A DNA stretch of 64,000 bases from Pareuzebyella sediminis (GTDB lineage Bacteria > Bacteroidota > Bacteroidia > Flavobacteriales > Flavobacteriaceae): positions 1,364,001-1,428,000 of the forward strand of contig NZ_VTZS01000001.1 of the NCBI RefSeq assembly GCF_008367235.1. Direction: 5' to 3'. Below are positions 7,773 through 17,218 of this stretch, in pieces. The notes beneath the pieces are model-generated. The model had not been told where the DNA came from. It was given only the letters and a program-made list of their open reading frames with translations, and ran no database searches. The position numbers and the translations under genes are program-made. How positions within the stretch are numbered: position 1 is the stretch's first letter; the number at the start of each line of letters is the position of its first letter.

Positions 7773-8693
7773 ATGGAACACAGATACTTAATGAAACTCC
7801 CGATCTTCATGGTCTTCCTGATAACGTGGTCCTGTAAAAATAATGCGGACAACATTCCGGATAAAAAAGCGCCTATCAGCGTTCAGGTGGCCGAGGTACA
7901 GCAGCATGATATAAAGGAATATCTTACATTCAATGGGGTCACTCAATTCCAGAAAAAGGAAAACATCCGCTCCAATGTTACCGGTTATGTCTCTTGGATG
8001 AAATACAAAATTGGGGATGCCATCCGAACGGGACAGACTTTTGCTACCGTCCGTACCAAAGAACAGGACGCGTTGAAGGAGGCCGTAAAAATAGACAGTT
8101 CCCTATCCAGATTCGTAAAGCCCCAAAGTATTCAGAGCAATGCTACAGGAGTGATTACGGTTCTCAACGTGACCAAAAACGACTATTTGGCCGAAGGCGA
8201 TATTCTGGCCACAGTGGTACAACCGAAGTCATTGGTCATTCAAGTAAACGTACCTTATGAATATGAGGATTATGTTTCCGTCGGCTCCGAATGCGAAATC
8301 GTTTTACAGAATGAGAAATCTATTCCTGCAAAGATTACCGGTACGTTGCCAACAATAGATCCGGTGGCCCAATCGCAGAGTTTCTTGATTGCGCTTCCGA
8401 ACTTAGACCTGCCGGAAAACCTAAACGTTCAGGTACGCATGGTTTATCGTGAGGATCAAAAAGCGATGGCCGTTCCTAAAGCTGCAGTACAAACCAATGA
8501 ACTACTGACGGAATTCTGGGTCTTGAAGTTAACCCATGATTCGATTGCCATAAAACATCCCATAATCCCGATGCTGAAGAACGATTCACTGGTGCAGATT
8601 CATTCCGTCGGATTGCAATTAGGAGATAAGGTAGTTACCGAAGGTGGTTATCAAATGCAGGATTCGACCATCGTAAGCGTAAAAAAACCATGA
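7773..8693 (+). CDS. Periplasmic adaptor (HlyD/MFP family) of RND pump
   Basis: A 306-residue membrane-fusion protein. The barrel-sandwich halves are visible as ENIRSNVTGYVSWMKYKIGD (about residues 66-85) and SNATGVITVLNVTKNDYLAEGD (about 117-138), with an unusually short hairpin between them. A beta-barrel and a C-terminal domain ending GDKVVTEGGYQMQD follow. The N terminus is hydrophobic with a cysteine (FLITWSC), which may be a weakly conserved lipobox anchoring it to the inner membrane. The second ATG at 7791 gives a cleaner signal peptide than the ATG at 7773. It sits between the TolC-like gene and the pump, whose start overlaps its stop by 4 bp. Confidence 0.92.
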   Translation: MEHRYLMKLPIFMVFLITWSCKNNADNIPDKKAPISVQVAEVQQHDIKEYLTFNGVTQFQKKENIRSNVTGYVSWMKYKIGDAIRTGQTFATVRTKEQDALKEAVKIDSSLSRFVKPQSIQSNATGVITVLNVTKNDYLAEGDILATVVQPKSLVIQVNVPYEYEDYVSVGSECEIVLQNEKSIPAKITGTLPTIDPVAQSQSFLIALPNLDLPENLNVQVRMVYREDQKAMAVPKAAVQTNELLTEFWVLKLTHDSIAIKHPIIPMLKNDSLVQIHSVGLQLGDKVVTEGGYQMQDSTIVSVKKP

Positions 8694-11689
8694 ACAACAT
8701 TTACTCAAAATATAGGTTCCCGTTACTGGCCATTGGTATCTTGATTTTGATCGGGGGTATCTTTTCATATAAAAACCTCAAAACAGGTCTCTTCCCGGAT
8801 ATAACCTTTCCAAAAATCAAGGTCATCGCTGATGCCGGTCAACAACCGGTGGACAAGATGATGACTACGGTAACCATTCCGTTGGAAAACATCATCCGAC
8901 GTACCGAAGGCTTGCAATATATACGAAGTACCACTTCACGGGGAAGTTGTGAGATTTCCGTTTTTGTGGATTGGAGCACCGACATCAATACGGCAAAATC
9001 GCAGATCGAATCCTTTATCAACCAATCCCAGGGGAGTATTCTACCCAATACCGTCTTTTCGGTGGAAAAAATGAACCCATCCATACTTCCGGTTATGGGC
9101 TATTCCTTGGAAGGCGAAGGACTTTCTCAAGTGGACCTGAAAAAAATCGCCAAATATACGGTAAAGCCGTATCTAGCGGCAACGCCGGGTGTTTCAGACA
9201 TTGCGGTCATCGGCGGTAAAGACAAGGAATATCAGGTCGAGCTACGTCCCGATATCATCAAATCGTTGGGCATTTCGATTTCGGCCATTCAAAATGCCGT
9301 GGTCAATTCTAACTTATTGCAATCCAATGGGTACATTACCGATTACAACCGTATGTACCTTACGCTGACCGACAATGCGGTCGATGACCTGAACGATCTG
9401 CAGGAATTGGTCATCATCAATAGTCCCAATCGTCTGATTCGATTAAAGGATGTTGCCGATGTAAAGGTCAACGAGGTCAAGGAATACGTGAAGATTCTGG
9501 CAAACGGAAAGAACGTCCCGATAATCGCGGTCGTAAAACAGCCAAATGCCAACCTTATCGATGTCAACAATACCATCGAGCAAAAGGTGGCTGAACTGGC
9601 AAACATTTTACCGAAAGGGGTAAGCCTAAAACCGTATTATAAGCAGGCAGATTTTGTTACAACGAGCATTGCAAGCATAAAAGATGTACTGTGGATAGGA
9701 TTGGCCTTGGCTTTATTGGTCGTGATTTTCTTTTTGCGGTCCTTTTCAGCAAGTATGGTAGTACTGTTTACCATTCCCGTTTCACTGTCCCTTACATTGA
9801 TTGTGTTGGATGCCATTGGTTACACCTTCAATATTATGACTTTGGGGGCGGTAGCTGCGGCCATTGGTTTGATGATCGACGACGTCGTCATCATTATCGA
9901 ACAGATTCATAAAATTCGGGAAGAGAACGATGACAAGCCAATGAGCTGGGTTGCGGGAGAGGCAATAGGCCATTTGTTTCCCGCCATGATTGGATCATCT
10001 TTGAGTACGCTAGTCATATTCATCCCTTTTATTTTGATGACGGGCGTTGCCGGAGCCTATTTTCAAGTGATGGCCTTCAGTATGATTATTGGGTTAGCTG
10101 CCTCGTTTTTGGTTACATGGTTACTCGTTCCCGTATTGTCCATACTATTTACAAGGAAAAAAATCCTGAAACGAAAGCATGAACCAAAGACGAAATGGAT
10201 TCACAATGTTTTAGAGAGACCCATTATCGGCATTGTATTTATGGTGCTTTGTATTGCTATTATCGTAATCATTCCTTCAAAACTACCTTCAGGGTTTTTA
10301 CCCGAAATGGACGAAGGAAGCATAGTGTTGGATTACAACAGTCCTGCAGGCACAACGTTGGAAGAAACCGACCGCATGTTACAAATTGTTAACGGTATTT
10401 TGGATACCCAACCCGAAGTAGCGGCCTATTCCGCCAGGTTGGGTACACAAATGGGATTTTTTATTACCGAACCGAACCGAGGCGATTATTTGATAAAATT
10501 AAAGGATAAGCGAAGCAAGACTACTACGGAGGTTTCGGATGAAATACGTCTTCGAATAGAAGAGGTAGTTCCCCAACTGACCATTGACTTCGGTCAGGTC
10601 ATCGGAGATATGTTGGGCGACTTGATGTCTTCGGTACAACCCATAGAGGTCAAAGTGTTCGGAGATGATGTAAACCGACTGCAAATGTTATCCAAAGAAA
10701 TTGCCATGGAAATAGAAAAGGTCAACGGTACCGCCGATGTCAATGACGGCTTAATCGTTGCAGGGCCTACCCTTTCCCTGATTCCCAATGTTCCTGTTTT
10801 GGCTAAATTCGGTATGACCCCTGCCGATTTTCAGCTGCAGCTACAGACCCAGATAGAAGGAACGGTGGTCAGCAATATGATTGATAGGGAGCAAATTGTA
10901 GATATCCGCCTGATCTATCCGGATGCCTATAAGACTACTGTTTCCGATATTAAGAACACCTCGATTCTGCTCCCTACCGGGTTGAGCATACCTCTAAATA
11001 AAGTAGCTACCGTTGTAATGGGCAAGGGCGTAGCCGAAATCAACCGCGAAAACCAAAAATCGATGGGCGTGGTCACGGCGAGATTGAACAATCGGGATCT
11101 GGGTTCTACTTTGAAGGATATACAGGCCCAATTGACCAAAAACATCAGCCTTCCTTCCGGTTATAGTATTGAATATGGGGGAGATTACAAAGACCAGCAA
11201 AAAGCATTTAAAGAACTATTGATGATTTTGGTGTCCGCCATATTATTGGTGTTTATTGTCATTCTATTTCTATTCCGAAAAATAAAGATTGCGTTGGCCA
11301 TTATTGTAATCGCCATTTTAGGCGTGGCGGGCTCGCTTCTGAGCCTCTTCTTGACAGGAACACCACTAAATGTTGGTAGCTATACGGGAATTATTATGAT
11401 CGTGGGCATCATCGGTGAGAATTCCATTTTTACATATAGGCAGTATCAAGAAAGCAATAATTCATTGAGCCATGTGAAGAAAATCGAATATGCCATAGCT
11501 GCAAGGCTAAGACCCAAATTAATGACGGCATTTGCAGCTATAATGGCCCTGATCCCCTTAGCTTTGGGAATAGGTGCAGGTGCGCAGCTACATCAGCCTT
11601 TGGCCATTGCCGTAATAGGGGGTTTGGCCTTTGCCTTACCTTTATTGCTAATTGTACTACCAATAATTTTGAAACTGATAAAGGAATAA
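8690..11689 (+). CDS. RND-family efflux transporter, inner-membrane pump
   Basis: A 999-residue resistance-nodulation-division transporter with the family layout: TM1 near residue 10, a large periplasmic loop, six helices from about 330 to 510, a second loop, and five helices at the C terminus. The proton-relay acidic pair is present as GLMIDDVVIIIEQ in TM4 (about residue 395). In TM10 the lysine of AcrB-type pumps is replaced, with GIIGENSIF at that place, which is common in heavy-metal and divergent Bacteroidota RND proteins. It exports substrates from the periplasm or membrane with its adaptor and TolC partner. The substrate is not evident. Co-regulation with lipid enzymes suggests amphiphiles or lipids, by inference only. 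Confidence 0.93.
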   Translation: MNNIYSKYRFPLLAIGILILIGGIFSYKNLKTGLFPDITFPKIKVIADAGQQPVDKMMTTVTIPLENIIRRTEGLQYIRSTTSRGSCEISVFVDWSTDINTAKSQIESFINQSQGSILPNTVFSVEKMNPSILPVMGYSLEGEGLSQVDLKKIAKYTVKPYLAATPGVSDIAVIGGKDKEYQVELRPDIIKSLGISISAIQNAVVNSNLLQSNGYITDYNRMYLTLTDNAVDDLNDLQELVIINSPNRLIRLKDVADVKVNEVKEYVKILANGKNVPIIAVVKQPNANLIDVNNTIEQKVAELANILPKGVSLKPYYKQADFVTTSIASIKDVLWIGLALALLVVIFFLRSFSASMVVLFTIPVSLSLTLIVLDAIGYTFNIMTLGAVAAAIGLMIDDVVIIIEQIHKIREENDDKPMSWVAGEAIGHLFPAMIGSSLSTLVIFIPFILMTGVAGAYFQVMAFSMIIGLAASFLVTWLLVPVLSILFTRKKILKRKHEPKTKWIHNVLERPIIGIVFMVLCIAIIVIIPSKLPSGFLPEMDEGSIVLDYNSPAGTTLEETDRMLQIVNGILDTQPEVAAYSARLGTQMGFFITEPNRGDYLIKLKDKRSKTTTEVSDEIRLRIEEVVPQLTIDFGQVIGDMLGDLMSSVQPIEVKVFGDDVNRLQMLSKEIAMEIEKVNGTADVNDGLIVAGPTLSLIPNVPVLAKFGMTPADFQLQLQTQIEGTVVSNMIDREQIVDIRLIYPDAYKTTVSDIKNTSILLPTGLSIPLNKVATVVMGKGVAEINRENQKSMGVVTARLNNRDLGSTLKDIQAQLTKNISLPSGYSIEYGGDYKDQQKAFKELLMILVSAILLVFIVILFLFRKIKIALAIIVIAILGVAGSLLSLFLTGTPLNVGSYTGIIMIVGIIGENSIFTYRQYQESNNSLSHVKKIEYAIAARLRPKLMTAFAAIMALIPLALGIGAGAQLHQPLAIAVIGGLAFALPLLLIVLPIILKLIKE

Positions 11690-12451
11690 ATGAGTATAGG
11701 AATCGCTTTATCTGGAGGTGGTGCAAGAGGCGCAGCACATATCGGGGTACTCTATGCCCTGAACCAAAATGGTATTTATCCCGATCATATTTCCGGTTCA
11801 AGTGCGGGTAGTATTATAGCCGCCCTATATTGCTATGGATACTGTCCGAAGGAAATTTTGGAATTGTCACATGAAAAGTCATTTTTAAAGATTTTTAAAA
11901 TAGGCCTTCTCAACAAAGGACTGACAGAACTAACATACTTAAGGGATTTTTTAAAAAGCCATATCGATGCAAACGGTCATAGAGAACTATTAACCAAATT
12001 ACACGTTTGTGTTTCCAATATTAACTCGGGAAATTTTGAAATTATATCAAGCGGCGATTTTATAGAACCACTTTTGGCTTCCTGTGCACTTCCCCTTTTA
12101 TTCAAACCTGTAAAAATGAACGGTAATATTTATGTGGATGGCGGTCTGTTAAACAATCTTCCGGTTGAACCCTTGTTAAAGGTATGCGACAAGATTATTG
12201 GTTCTAGTGTCAGCCCCCATGAAGAACAAATGGAGCTAAAGGGAATGAGAAATATTGGGACGCGCTGCCTTCAACTTGCCATTTGGAATACTGTCCTGCC
12301 CCGACTTAAGCACTGCAATGTTGCTTTGGAAATCGAAAGGAGCTACTCTTATCGCCTGTTCGACCTTAAGAAGTCCGACGAACTATTTACCATTGGTTAC
12401 GAGACCACAATGGCCAGGATGCCCGAAATAAAGAGAAAATTAAGCGGTTGA
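11690..12451 (+). CDS. Patatin-like phospholipase
   Basis: A 253-residue patatin domain with all catalytic elements: the oxyanion motif GGGARG (residues 9-14), the nucleophile Ser38 in GSSAG, and the dyad aspartate Asp150 in VDGG. The family cleaves acyl chains from phospholipids or lysophospholipids. There is no signal peptide, so it acts on the cytoplasmic face of the inner membrane. It starts at the base after the stop of the RND gene, so it is translationally linked to the pump. That linkage ties membrane lipid turnover to the efflux system. A weak hairpin at 12476-12506 follows before the next promoter. Confidence 0.93.
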   Translation: MSIGIALSGGGARGAAHIGVLYALNQNGIYPDHISGSSAGSIIAALYCYGYCPKEILELSHEKSFLKIFKIGLLNKGLTELTYLRDFLKSHIDANGHRELLTKLHVCVSNINSGNFEIISSGDFIEPLLASCALPLLFKPVKMNGNIYVDGGLLNNLPVEPLLKVCDKIIGSSVSPHEEQMELKGMRNIGTRCLQLAIWNTVLPRLKHCNVALEIERSYSYRLFDLKKSDELFTIGYETTMARMPEIKRKLSG

Positions 12452-12475
12452 ACAAACAACGGAATACCAATCATT

Positions 12476-12506
12476 TTGAAGAAAGTTGTAAAAACATTTT
12501 CTTCAA
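12476..12506 (+). terminator. Hairpin at the end of the efflux operon
   Basis: TTGAAGAAA (12476-12484) and TTTCTTCAA (12498-12506) are complementary over 9 bases with a 13-base loop, in the gap after the patatin gene and before the next promoter. No clear U-tract follows, so termination may be partial and some readthrough into the two-component genes is possible. Confidence 0.35.
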
Positions 12507-12595
12507 CTCGATACTTCCCGGCACCCCAATTACTGGAAAGAGAATTTTTTACAGTTTAATGGTCAAATATGGTCTGGGTTATTTAAAGAATCATT

Positions 12596-12630
12596 CTTTA
12601 GATTTCCCTTAGAATCGAGCCGTATCTTTA
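12596..12630 (+). promoter_or_regulatory. CTTTAGA-box promoter of the two-component operon, site c
   Basis: CTTTAGA (12596-12602) and CCTTAGA (12607-12613), 11 bp apart, precede the -7-like TATCTTTA at 12623-12630, which starts 16 bp after the start of the second repeat. The site implies autoregulation by the response regulator it drives. Because the -7 element covers an upstream ATG at 12630, transcription should begin just after it and translation must start at the next ATG, 12648. Confidence 0.75.
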
Positions 12631-12647
12631 TGGTACAAAAAACACAA

Positions 12648-13322
12648 ATGAAAATTCTTATTGCAGAAGACGAGATTGATTTGCAACAATCCATAGCTAC
12701 CTATTTGGAACGGGACGGTAACGTATGCGAGGTTGCATCCGATTATAATGATGCTGCCTACAAAGTTGATCTTTATGAATACGATCTTATTTTATTGGAT
12801 GTCAATTTAGTGACTGGCAGTGGTCTAGATGTACTGAAAAAACTCAAAAAGGATAAAAGAGATGCTGGGGTTATCATCATTTCGGCCAATAGCTCGCTTG
12901 ATGACAAATTGGATGGACTGGACTTGGGCGCCGACGACTATATTACAAAACCCTTTCATTTGGCAGAACTTAATTCTCGGATCAAGGCGGTGCTAAGGCG
13001 GGGCAAATATGGTGGCGACGATACCATTACCTTCAACGAAATCATGGTCGATACCAAATCGCGAACAGCATATATCAATGGTAGGGCACTATCATTAACC
13101 CGAAAAGAATATGATCTTTTGGTCTTTTTTTTAACTAACCAAGGGAGGGTACTTTCCAAAGAAATTATCGCCGAACATTTGTGGGGTGACAACAGCGACC
13201 TTGCCGATAATTTTGACTTTATCTATGTACATATCAACAATTTGAGAAAAAAAATGACCGCGGAAGGCGCCAAATATATCAAAACGGCATACGGTAGCGG
13301 CTATAAATTTATAGCGGACTAA
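12648..13322 (+). CDS. OmpR/PhoB-type response regulator
   Basis: A 224-residue regulator. The receiver domain has acidic residues EDE at 7-9, phospho-acceptor Asp51 in LLDVNL, and the conserved lysine in DDYITKPF. It is joined to a winged-helix Trans_reg_C domain with SLTRKEYDLL and the end YIKTAYGSGYKF. The start at 12648 (MKILIAEDE) is chosen over the ATG six codons upstream because that ATG lies inside the -7 promoter element and because receivers of this family begin exactly here. The kinase gene follows almost immediately. OmpR-type proteins bind direct repeats of about 11-bp period, so this is the prime candidate to bind the eight CTTTAGA sites around it. Confidence 0.95.
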   Translation: MKILIAEDEIDLQQSIATYLERDGNVCEVASDYNDAAYKVDLYEYDLILLDVNLVTGSGLDVLKKLKKDKRDAGVIIISANSSLDDKLDGLDLGADDYITKPFHLAELNSRIKAVLRRGKYGGDDTITFNEIMVDTKSRTAYINGRALSLTRKEYDLLVFFLTNQGRVLSKEIIAEHLWGDNSDLADNFDFIYVHINNLRKKMTAEGAKYIKTAYGSGYKFIAD

Positions 13323-13333
13323 TATTGGGAAAA

Positions 13334-14581
13334 ATGATGAAAGAAGTACGATTGATAAGGAAGGCCTCACAAGGTTTTTTGTTAACGAGTGCTCTCTTGA
13401 TGTTACTCAGCACGGTTGCGCTTTATTTCTACGTGAAGCAATTGATGCAACAAGAGGTAGAGGAAGAACTTTTTTCCACACAGGCCAGGATAGAAAGTGC
13501 CTTACAATTGAGCAAACCTCCATTTTCACTGCCGCCAGTACTCGAAGTTGAACAAGTTCCCGAAATGGGTACCGAAAAAGTGAAGGATACTATCATTTAT
13601 GATCCCTCACAAAAAGAAATGGAAGAGTTTAGGGAATTGGTCTCATTTAAGAATATCAACGGTAAGAACTATAAGATAACGGTTCGGAACCTCATTGTGG
13701 AGTCGGAAGATATCCTTTTCGCCATTATTCTTTCCTATCTCCTTATTATCCTGTTAGTCATTTTGATACAATTCTACTTCAATAGGGAGAAAAACAAAAA
13801 ACTATGGGCCCCGTTTTTTAGAAACTTACAGGCGATGAAAACCTTTTCGCTTTCTTCCGACACTCCCATCCCCTTGGAAAAAAGTCGTATTCTCGAATTC
13901 AATGAGCTGAACAAAGAGGTCATGATGCTTACCAACAAAGTGAGAACTGACTATAAAAACCTCAAACAGTTTACAGAAGATGTTTCGCACGAATTGCAAA
14001 CCCCACTCGCCATTATCCAGGCCAAAATCGAAAATATTATCAATGGCGACCATCTGAATGACATGCAATTTGAGCATTTGACCTCCATACAAAAAGATAT
14101 TCAACGCCTAACGCAGATGAACAAGCGACTGACCCTATTGACAAAAATCGAGAATAAGCAGTTTGTAAACCTGGAACAAATTAATATTACGCAACTTATC
14201 GAGGAAACCGTTCAAAATTTTCATGAGATATCCAATGCGGAGATCGAATTTTCCGTTATGGACAAAATAGGGGTTAGAATGGACGTCCATTTGGCCGAAG
14301 TACTCTGTAACAATCTTATTTCAAATGCCATAAAATACAGCCCACAAGAAGGTAAAATCGAAGTATCCGCTAAGGAAAATTCCCTTACGATCTCGAACAA
14401 AGGCATACAGGCATTGGAACATCCAGAGATGTTGTATTCCCGGTTCTATAGGGAATCTGAAACCGTAAAATCCACAGGATTAGGTCTGGCCATTGTAAAA
14501 CGCATCTGTGAACTTTATGGATTCACAGTTGTTTATAGTTTCGAACAAAATAAGCATGTATTTTCCATTAAGTTCAAATGA
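13334..14581 (+). CDS. Sensor histidine kinase
   Basis: About 415 residues. TM1 is near residues 12-32, followed by an extracytoplasmic sensor region of about 95 residues with a proline-rich and acidic segment, TM2 near 127-150, and no obvious HAMP domain. The HisKA motif DVSHELQTPLAII holds the phosphorylated histidine (about His219 from this start). The ATPase domain shows an N-box NNLISNAIKYSP and a G2 box TGLGLAIVKR, while the G1 region is the ISNKG form seen in many Bacteroidota kinases. The listed ATG lies 11 bp after the regulator's stop, and a TTG three codons upstream or the next ATG are alternatives. It should phosphorylate the regulator in response to an envelope signal. Confidence 0.95.
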   Translation: MMKEVRLIRKASQGFLLTSALLMLLSTVALYFYVKQLMQQEVEEELFSTQARIESALQLSKPPFSLPPVLEVEQVPEMGTEKVKDTIIYDPSQKEMEEFRELVSFKNINGKNYKITVRNLIVESEDILFAIILSYLLIILLVILIQFYFNREKNKKLWAPFFRNLQAMKTFSLSSDTPIPLEKSRILEFNELNKEVMMLTNKVRTDYKNLKQFTEDVSHELQTPLAIIQAKIENIINGDHLNDMQFEHLTSIQKDIQRLTQMNKRLTLLTKIENKQFVNLEQINITQLIEETVQNFHEISNAEIEFSVMDKIGVRMDVHLAEVLCNNLISNAIKYSPQEGKIEVSAKENSLTISNKGIQALEHPEMLYSRFYRESETVKSTGLGLAIVKRICELYGFTVVYSFEQNKHVFSIKFK

Positions 14582-14624
14582 TAATTGGATGGCTATTTTG
14601 ATACTATCCACAGTGGCTTGGGAA

Positions 14625-14659
14625 CTTTAGATTCCCTTTAGTTTTCAACCGTATTTTTG
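14625..14659 (+). promoter_or_regulatory. CTTTAGA-box promoter of the outer-membrane receptor, site d
   Basis: CTTTAGA (14625-14631) and CTTTAGT (14636-14642) with 11-bp period are followed 16 bp after the start of the second by TATTTTTG (14652-14659), a good match to TAnnTTTG. The expected start of transcription leaves a short leader before the ATG at 14687. Confidence 0.8.
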
Positions 14660-14686
14660 GATTATTAATTGATAAAAAGTGCAAGA

Positions 14687-17104
14687 ATGCCGAGAATTTT
14701 ATGCTCATTTCTTTTCCTAAGTACATTTTCATTCCTTTTTGCACAAGAAACCATAACCGTCAGCGGCCAATTGTTCGATGGCGAAACGAAGGAAACCTTG
14801 CCCTTTGCCAATGTGGCCGTACATACTTTTGAGGACAATACTTTAATAACCGGTGCGATAACCGATGAGGAGGGTAGGTTCGAAATACAGGAACTGCCCG
14901 TTGGCAAATACGAAGTATACTTTTCATTTATCGGGTATACGGGTGCACAACAGACCTTGTTGGCCGGGGGCTTGAACACCATATTCGACTTGGGAAAAAT
15001 CGAACTGGCCCCATCTGCCGAAGCTTTGGAAGAAGTAGAAGTAGTCGGGAACGAAGCGGCCACGAATTCCGAGTTGAACAAGAAATCGTTTAATCTGGCT
15101 AATAATATTGCACAATCCGGTGGTTCCGTTTTGGATGCCATGAAGACCATGCCGGGAGTCGCCTTCGACCAAGAAGGTAAAGTGGTACTCCGCGGAAGCG
15201 ATAAAGTAGTAGTGCTGATTGATGGTAAGCAAAGTAGCCTTACCGGTTTTGGTAACCAAAAGGGGCTGGGCAATATTCCAGCATCCAACATCGAGAAAAT
15301 CGAAATCATCAATAATCCGTCCGCAAAGTATGATGCTAACGGCTTTGCGGGTATCATTAATATCGTTTACAAAAAAGAAAAGCAGACCGGCTTCAATGGC
15401 GATATCGGAATGTCTTTTGGCTTGGGCGCTTTGGGGAAACGAAAACCCGATACCAAGACGGATCTTGGTAGTTTTTCGGTCAACCCGAAACTGATTCCCA
15501 GCGTCAACCTAAACTATAAGAAGGACAAGATGAACTATTTTCTACAATCGGAATTTATTCTTCAGGAAGCGCTGCCCAATAACGAATTTACGACCCGTAA
15601 TTATGATGATGGTCGAAATATTATTTCTCAGGTCCCCGAAAACCGAAAACAGTTCCGTTCAATCATCAACGGTGGTATCGATTACGACCCCGATGATAAC
15701 AACAGTTTTACCTTTTCAGGCCTTTATGATCGGGAAAAACATATCGACACCGCCCAGGTCGCGTTTATAGATTTGAATGCCAATGCCCGAAACCGTTTCT
15801 ACAATTGGCAGGAGGAAGAAGTAACCCGTTATATCAATGCGGCAGTGAACTACCGACATAAATTTGAGCAAGCGGGACATACTCTGAGCGCCAACGCCCA
15901 ATATACGCAGGGCCTTGAAGACGAGACCTATTCCCTGAACGATAGTTCGGCGGTTCGTATCGGGCGGGACAAAACGAATATCCGGGCCATAGAGAATACG
16001 ACCAGTGTTTCCACCGATTATGTAAGGCCTCTAAAAAATGGGCGTATAGAACTAGGTGCCAAGCTCAGGATACGAAGATTGCCGGTCGACTATACCATTA
16101 CACCGGGCAACAATTCTATTATATATCCGGATTTGGGCTCTTTTTCTGATTGGGGCGAGAACCTCTACGCAGGCTATGTTAATTATCTTTTGGAAAAGGA
16201 AAAATACGATGTGGAAGCGGGACTACGTGCCGAGCAGACTGATGTGTTCTACAATTTAGACCCTGTGAACGTATACTATCCCAACAATGACAAATACGAC
16301 TATTTCAAACTCTTTCCTAGTATTCGGTTTACGTATAAGCTGAACGACAACAACAAAATTTCCGCGTTCTATAATAGACGAATCGACCGACCGGGGGAAC
16401 CCGAACTGCGCATATTTCCAAAATATGATGATCCCGAACTTTTGAAAGTGGGCAATCCGTATCTGCGTCCCCAGTTTACCGATGCTTTTGAATTGGCGCA
16501 TAAATATTCATGGGGTACCGGCTCTCTTTTTTCGGCACTTTATCATAGAATTATCAAGGACCAGTATATGCGCATTTTCGCTATCGATAATTCCAATCCG
16601 GATTACGATATCGTAAACCGTATCTATCAGAACACAGGCAGTGCGACTAATACAGGCATAGAGTTTTTGTTAAGTCAAGATATTTCCAATTCCTTTAAAA
16701 TTTCGGCCACGGCAAACTATTATATGAATGCCATCGATGCATATCAGGGTTCGTTGCTCTTTCCTTTTGAACGACCCTTCTCGATCGAGGAATCCTCGGA
16801 AGGGGCTTGGGATGCGAAGCTGACCAGCGAATTCAAATTACCTTGGGAAATTTCTGCACAGCTGACGGGGGTATACTATTCCAACAGAAATATCCCACAG
16901 GGCGAACAACTAAGCCGTTCTTCAATCGATTTTGGACTTAAAAAGAACATTTGGGAGAACAAGGGCGAACTCACGCTTGCCGCCACCGATATCTTCAACA
17001 CGTTCGGTATTCGACAAGAAGTGTATGGAGCGGGTTTTACCGCTCTTTACGAGAATTACTACGAGACCCAAATCATCCGGGCAGGCCTAAAATATAAGTT
17101 CTAG
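14687..17104 (+). CDS. Outer-membrane beta-barrel receptor with CarboxypepD_reg-like domain
   Basis: About 805 residues from the ATG at 14687, chosen because it gives a clear signal peptide (MPRILCSFLFLSTFSFLFAQ). A TTG at 14669 is less likely. An immunoglobulin-like CarboxypepD_reg domain follows (about residues 22-110, with LPFANVAV and GRFEIQELPVG), then a TonB-plug-like region (GVAFDQEGKVVLRGSDKV, about 160-250) and a long barrel of the OMP_b-brl_3 type ending in an aromatic YKF. This layout is that of Bacteroidota TonB-dependent-like barrels outside the SusC group. No SusD partner is present, so polysaccharide import is not indicated. Its promoter belongs to the same CTTTAGA set, so it probably serves the envelope response. 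Confidence 0.9.
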   Translation: MPRILCSFLFLSTFSFLFAQETITVSGQLFDGETKETLPFANVAVHTFEDNTLITGAITDEEGRFEIQELPVGKYEVYFSFIGYTGAQQTLLAGGLNTIFDLGKIELAPSAEALEEVEVVGNEAATNSELNKKSFNLANNIAQSGGSVLDAMKTMPGVAFDQEGKVVLRGSDKVVVLIDGKQSSLTGFGNQKGLGNIPASNIEKIEIINNPSAKYDANGFAGIINIVYKKEKQTGFNGDIGMSFGLGALGKRKPDTKTDLGSFSVNPKLIPSVNLNYKKDKMNYFLQSEFILQEALPNNEFTTRNYDDGRNIISQVPENRKQFRSIINGGIDYDPDDNNSFTFSGLYDREKHIDTAQVAFIDLNANARNRFYNWQEEEVTRYINAAVNYRHKFEQAGHTLSANAQYTQGLEDETYSLNDSSAVRIGRDKTNIRAIENTTSVSTDYVRPLKNGRIELGAKLRIRRLPVDYTITPGNNSIIYPDLGSFSDWGENLYAGYVNYLLEKEKYDVEAGLRAEQTDVFYNLDPVNVYYPNNDKYDYFKLFPSIRFTYKLNDNNKISAFYNRRIDRPGEPELRIFPKYDDPELLKVGNPYLRPQFTDAFELAHKYSWGTGSLFSALYHRIIKDQYMRIFAIDNSNPDYDIVNRIYQNTGSATNTGIEFLLSQDISNSFKISATANYYMNAIDAYQGSLLFPFERPFSIEESSEGAWDAKLTSEFKLPWEISAQLTGVYYSNRNIPQGEQLSRSSIDFGLKKNIWENKGELTLAATDIFNTFGIRQEVYGAGFTALYENYYETQIIRAGLKYKF

Positions 17105-17129
17105 CCAAAGTTTTGTTAATTGAAATTCC

Positions 17130-17175
17130 CTTTAGAATTGCTTTAACCCATCTTTAGATTTCGCCACTACATTTA
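17130..17175 (+). promoter_or_regulatory. CTTTAGA-box promoter with three repeats, site e
   Basis: Three repeats at exact 11-bp steps, CTTTAGA (17130), CTTTAAC (17141) and CTTTAGA (17152), are followed 16 bp after the start of the last by TACATTTA (17168-17175). Transcription would begin about 40 bp before the PepSY-like gene at 17219. Confidence 0.8.
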
Positions 17176-17218
17176 CCCTGTAATTTAAGCACAATTAATA
17201 ATAATTAAAATACTAGAA

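Noticed and set aside
14380-14500. Unusual G1 box in the histidine kinase
   Set aside because: The ISNKG form is common in HAMP-less Bacteroidota kinases, and the N and G2 boxes are intact.
14665-15357. Long minus-strand open frame of 230 codons
   Set aside because: It is antisense to the signal-peptide and plug part of the outer-membrane barrel, is rich in Ser and Pro as shadow frames are, and has no promoter or family match.
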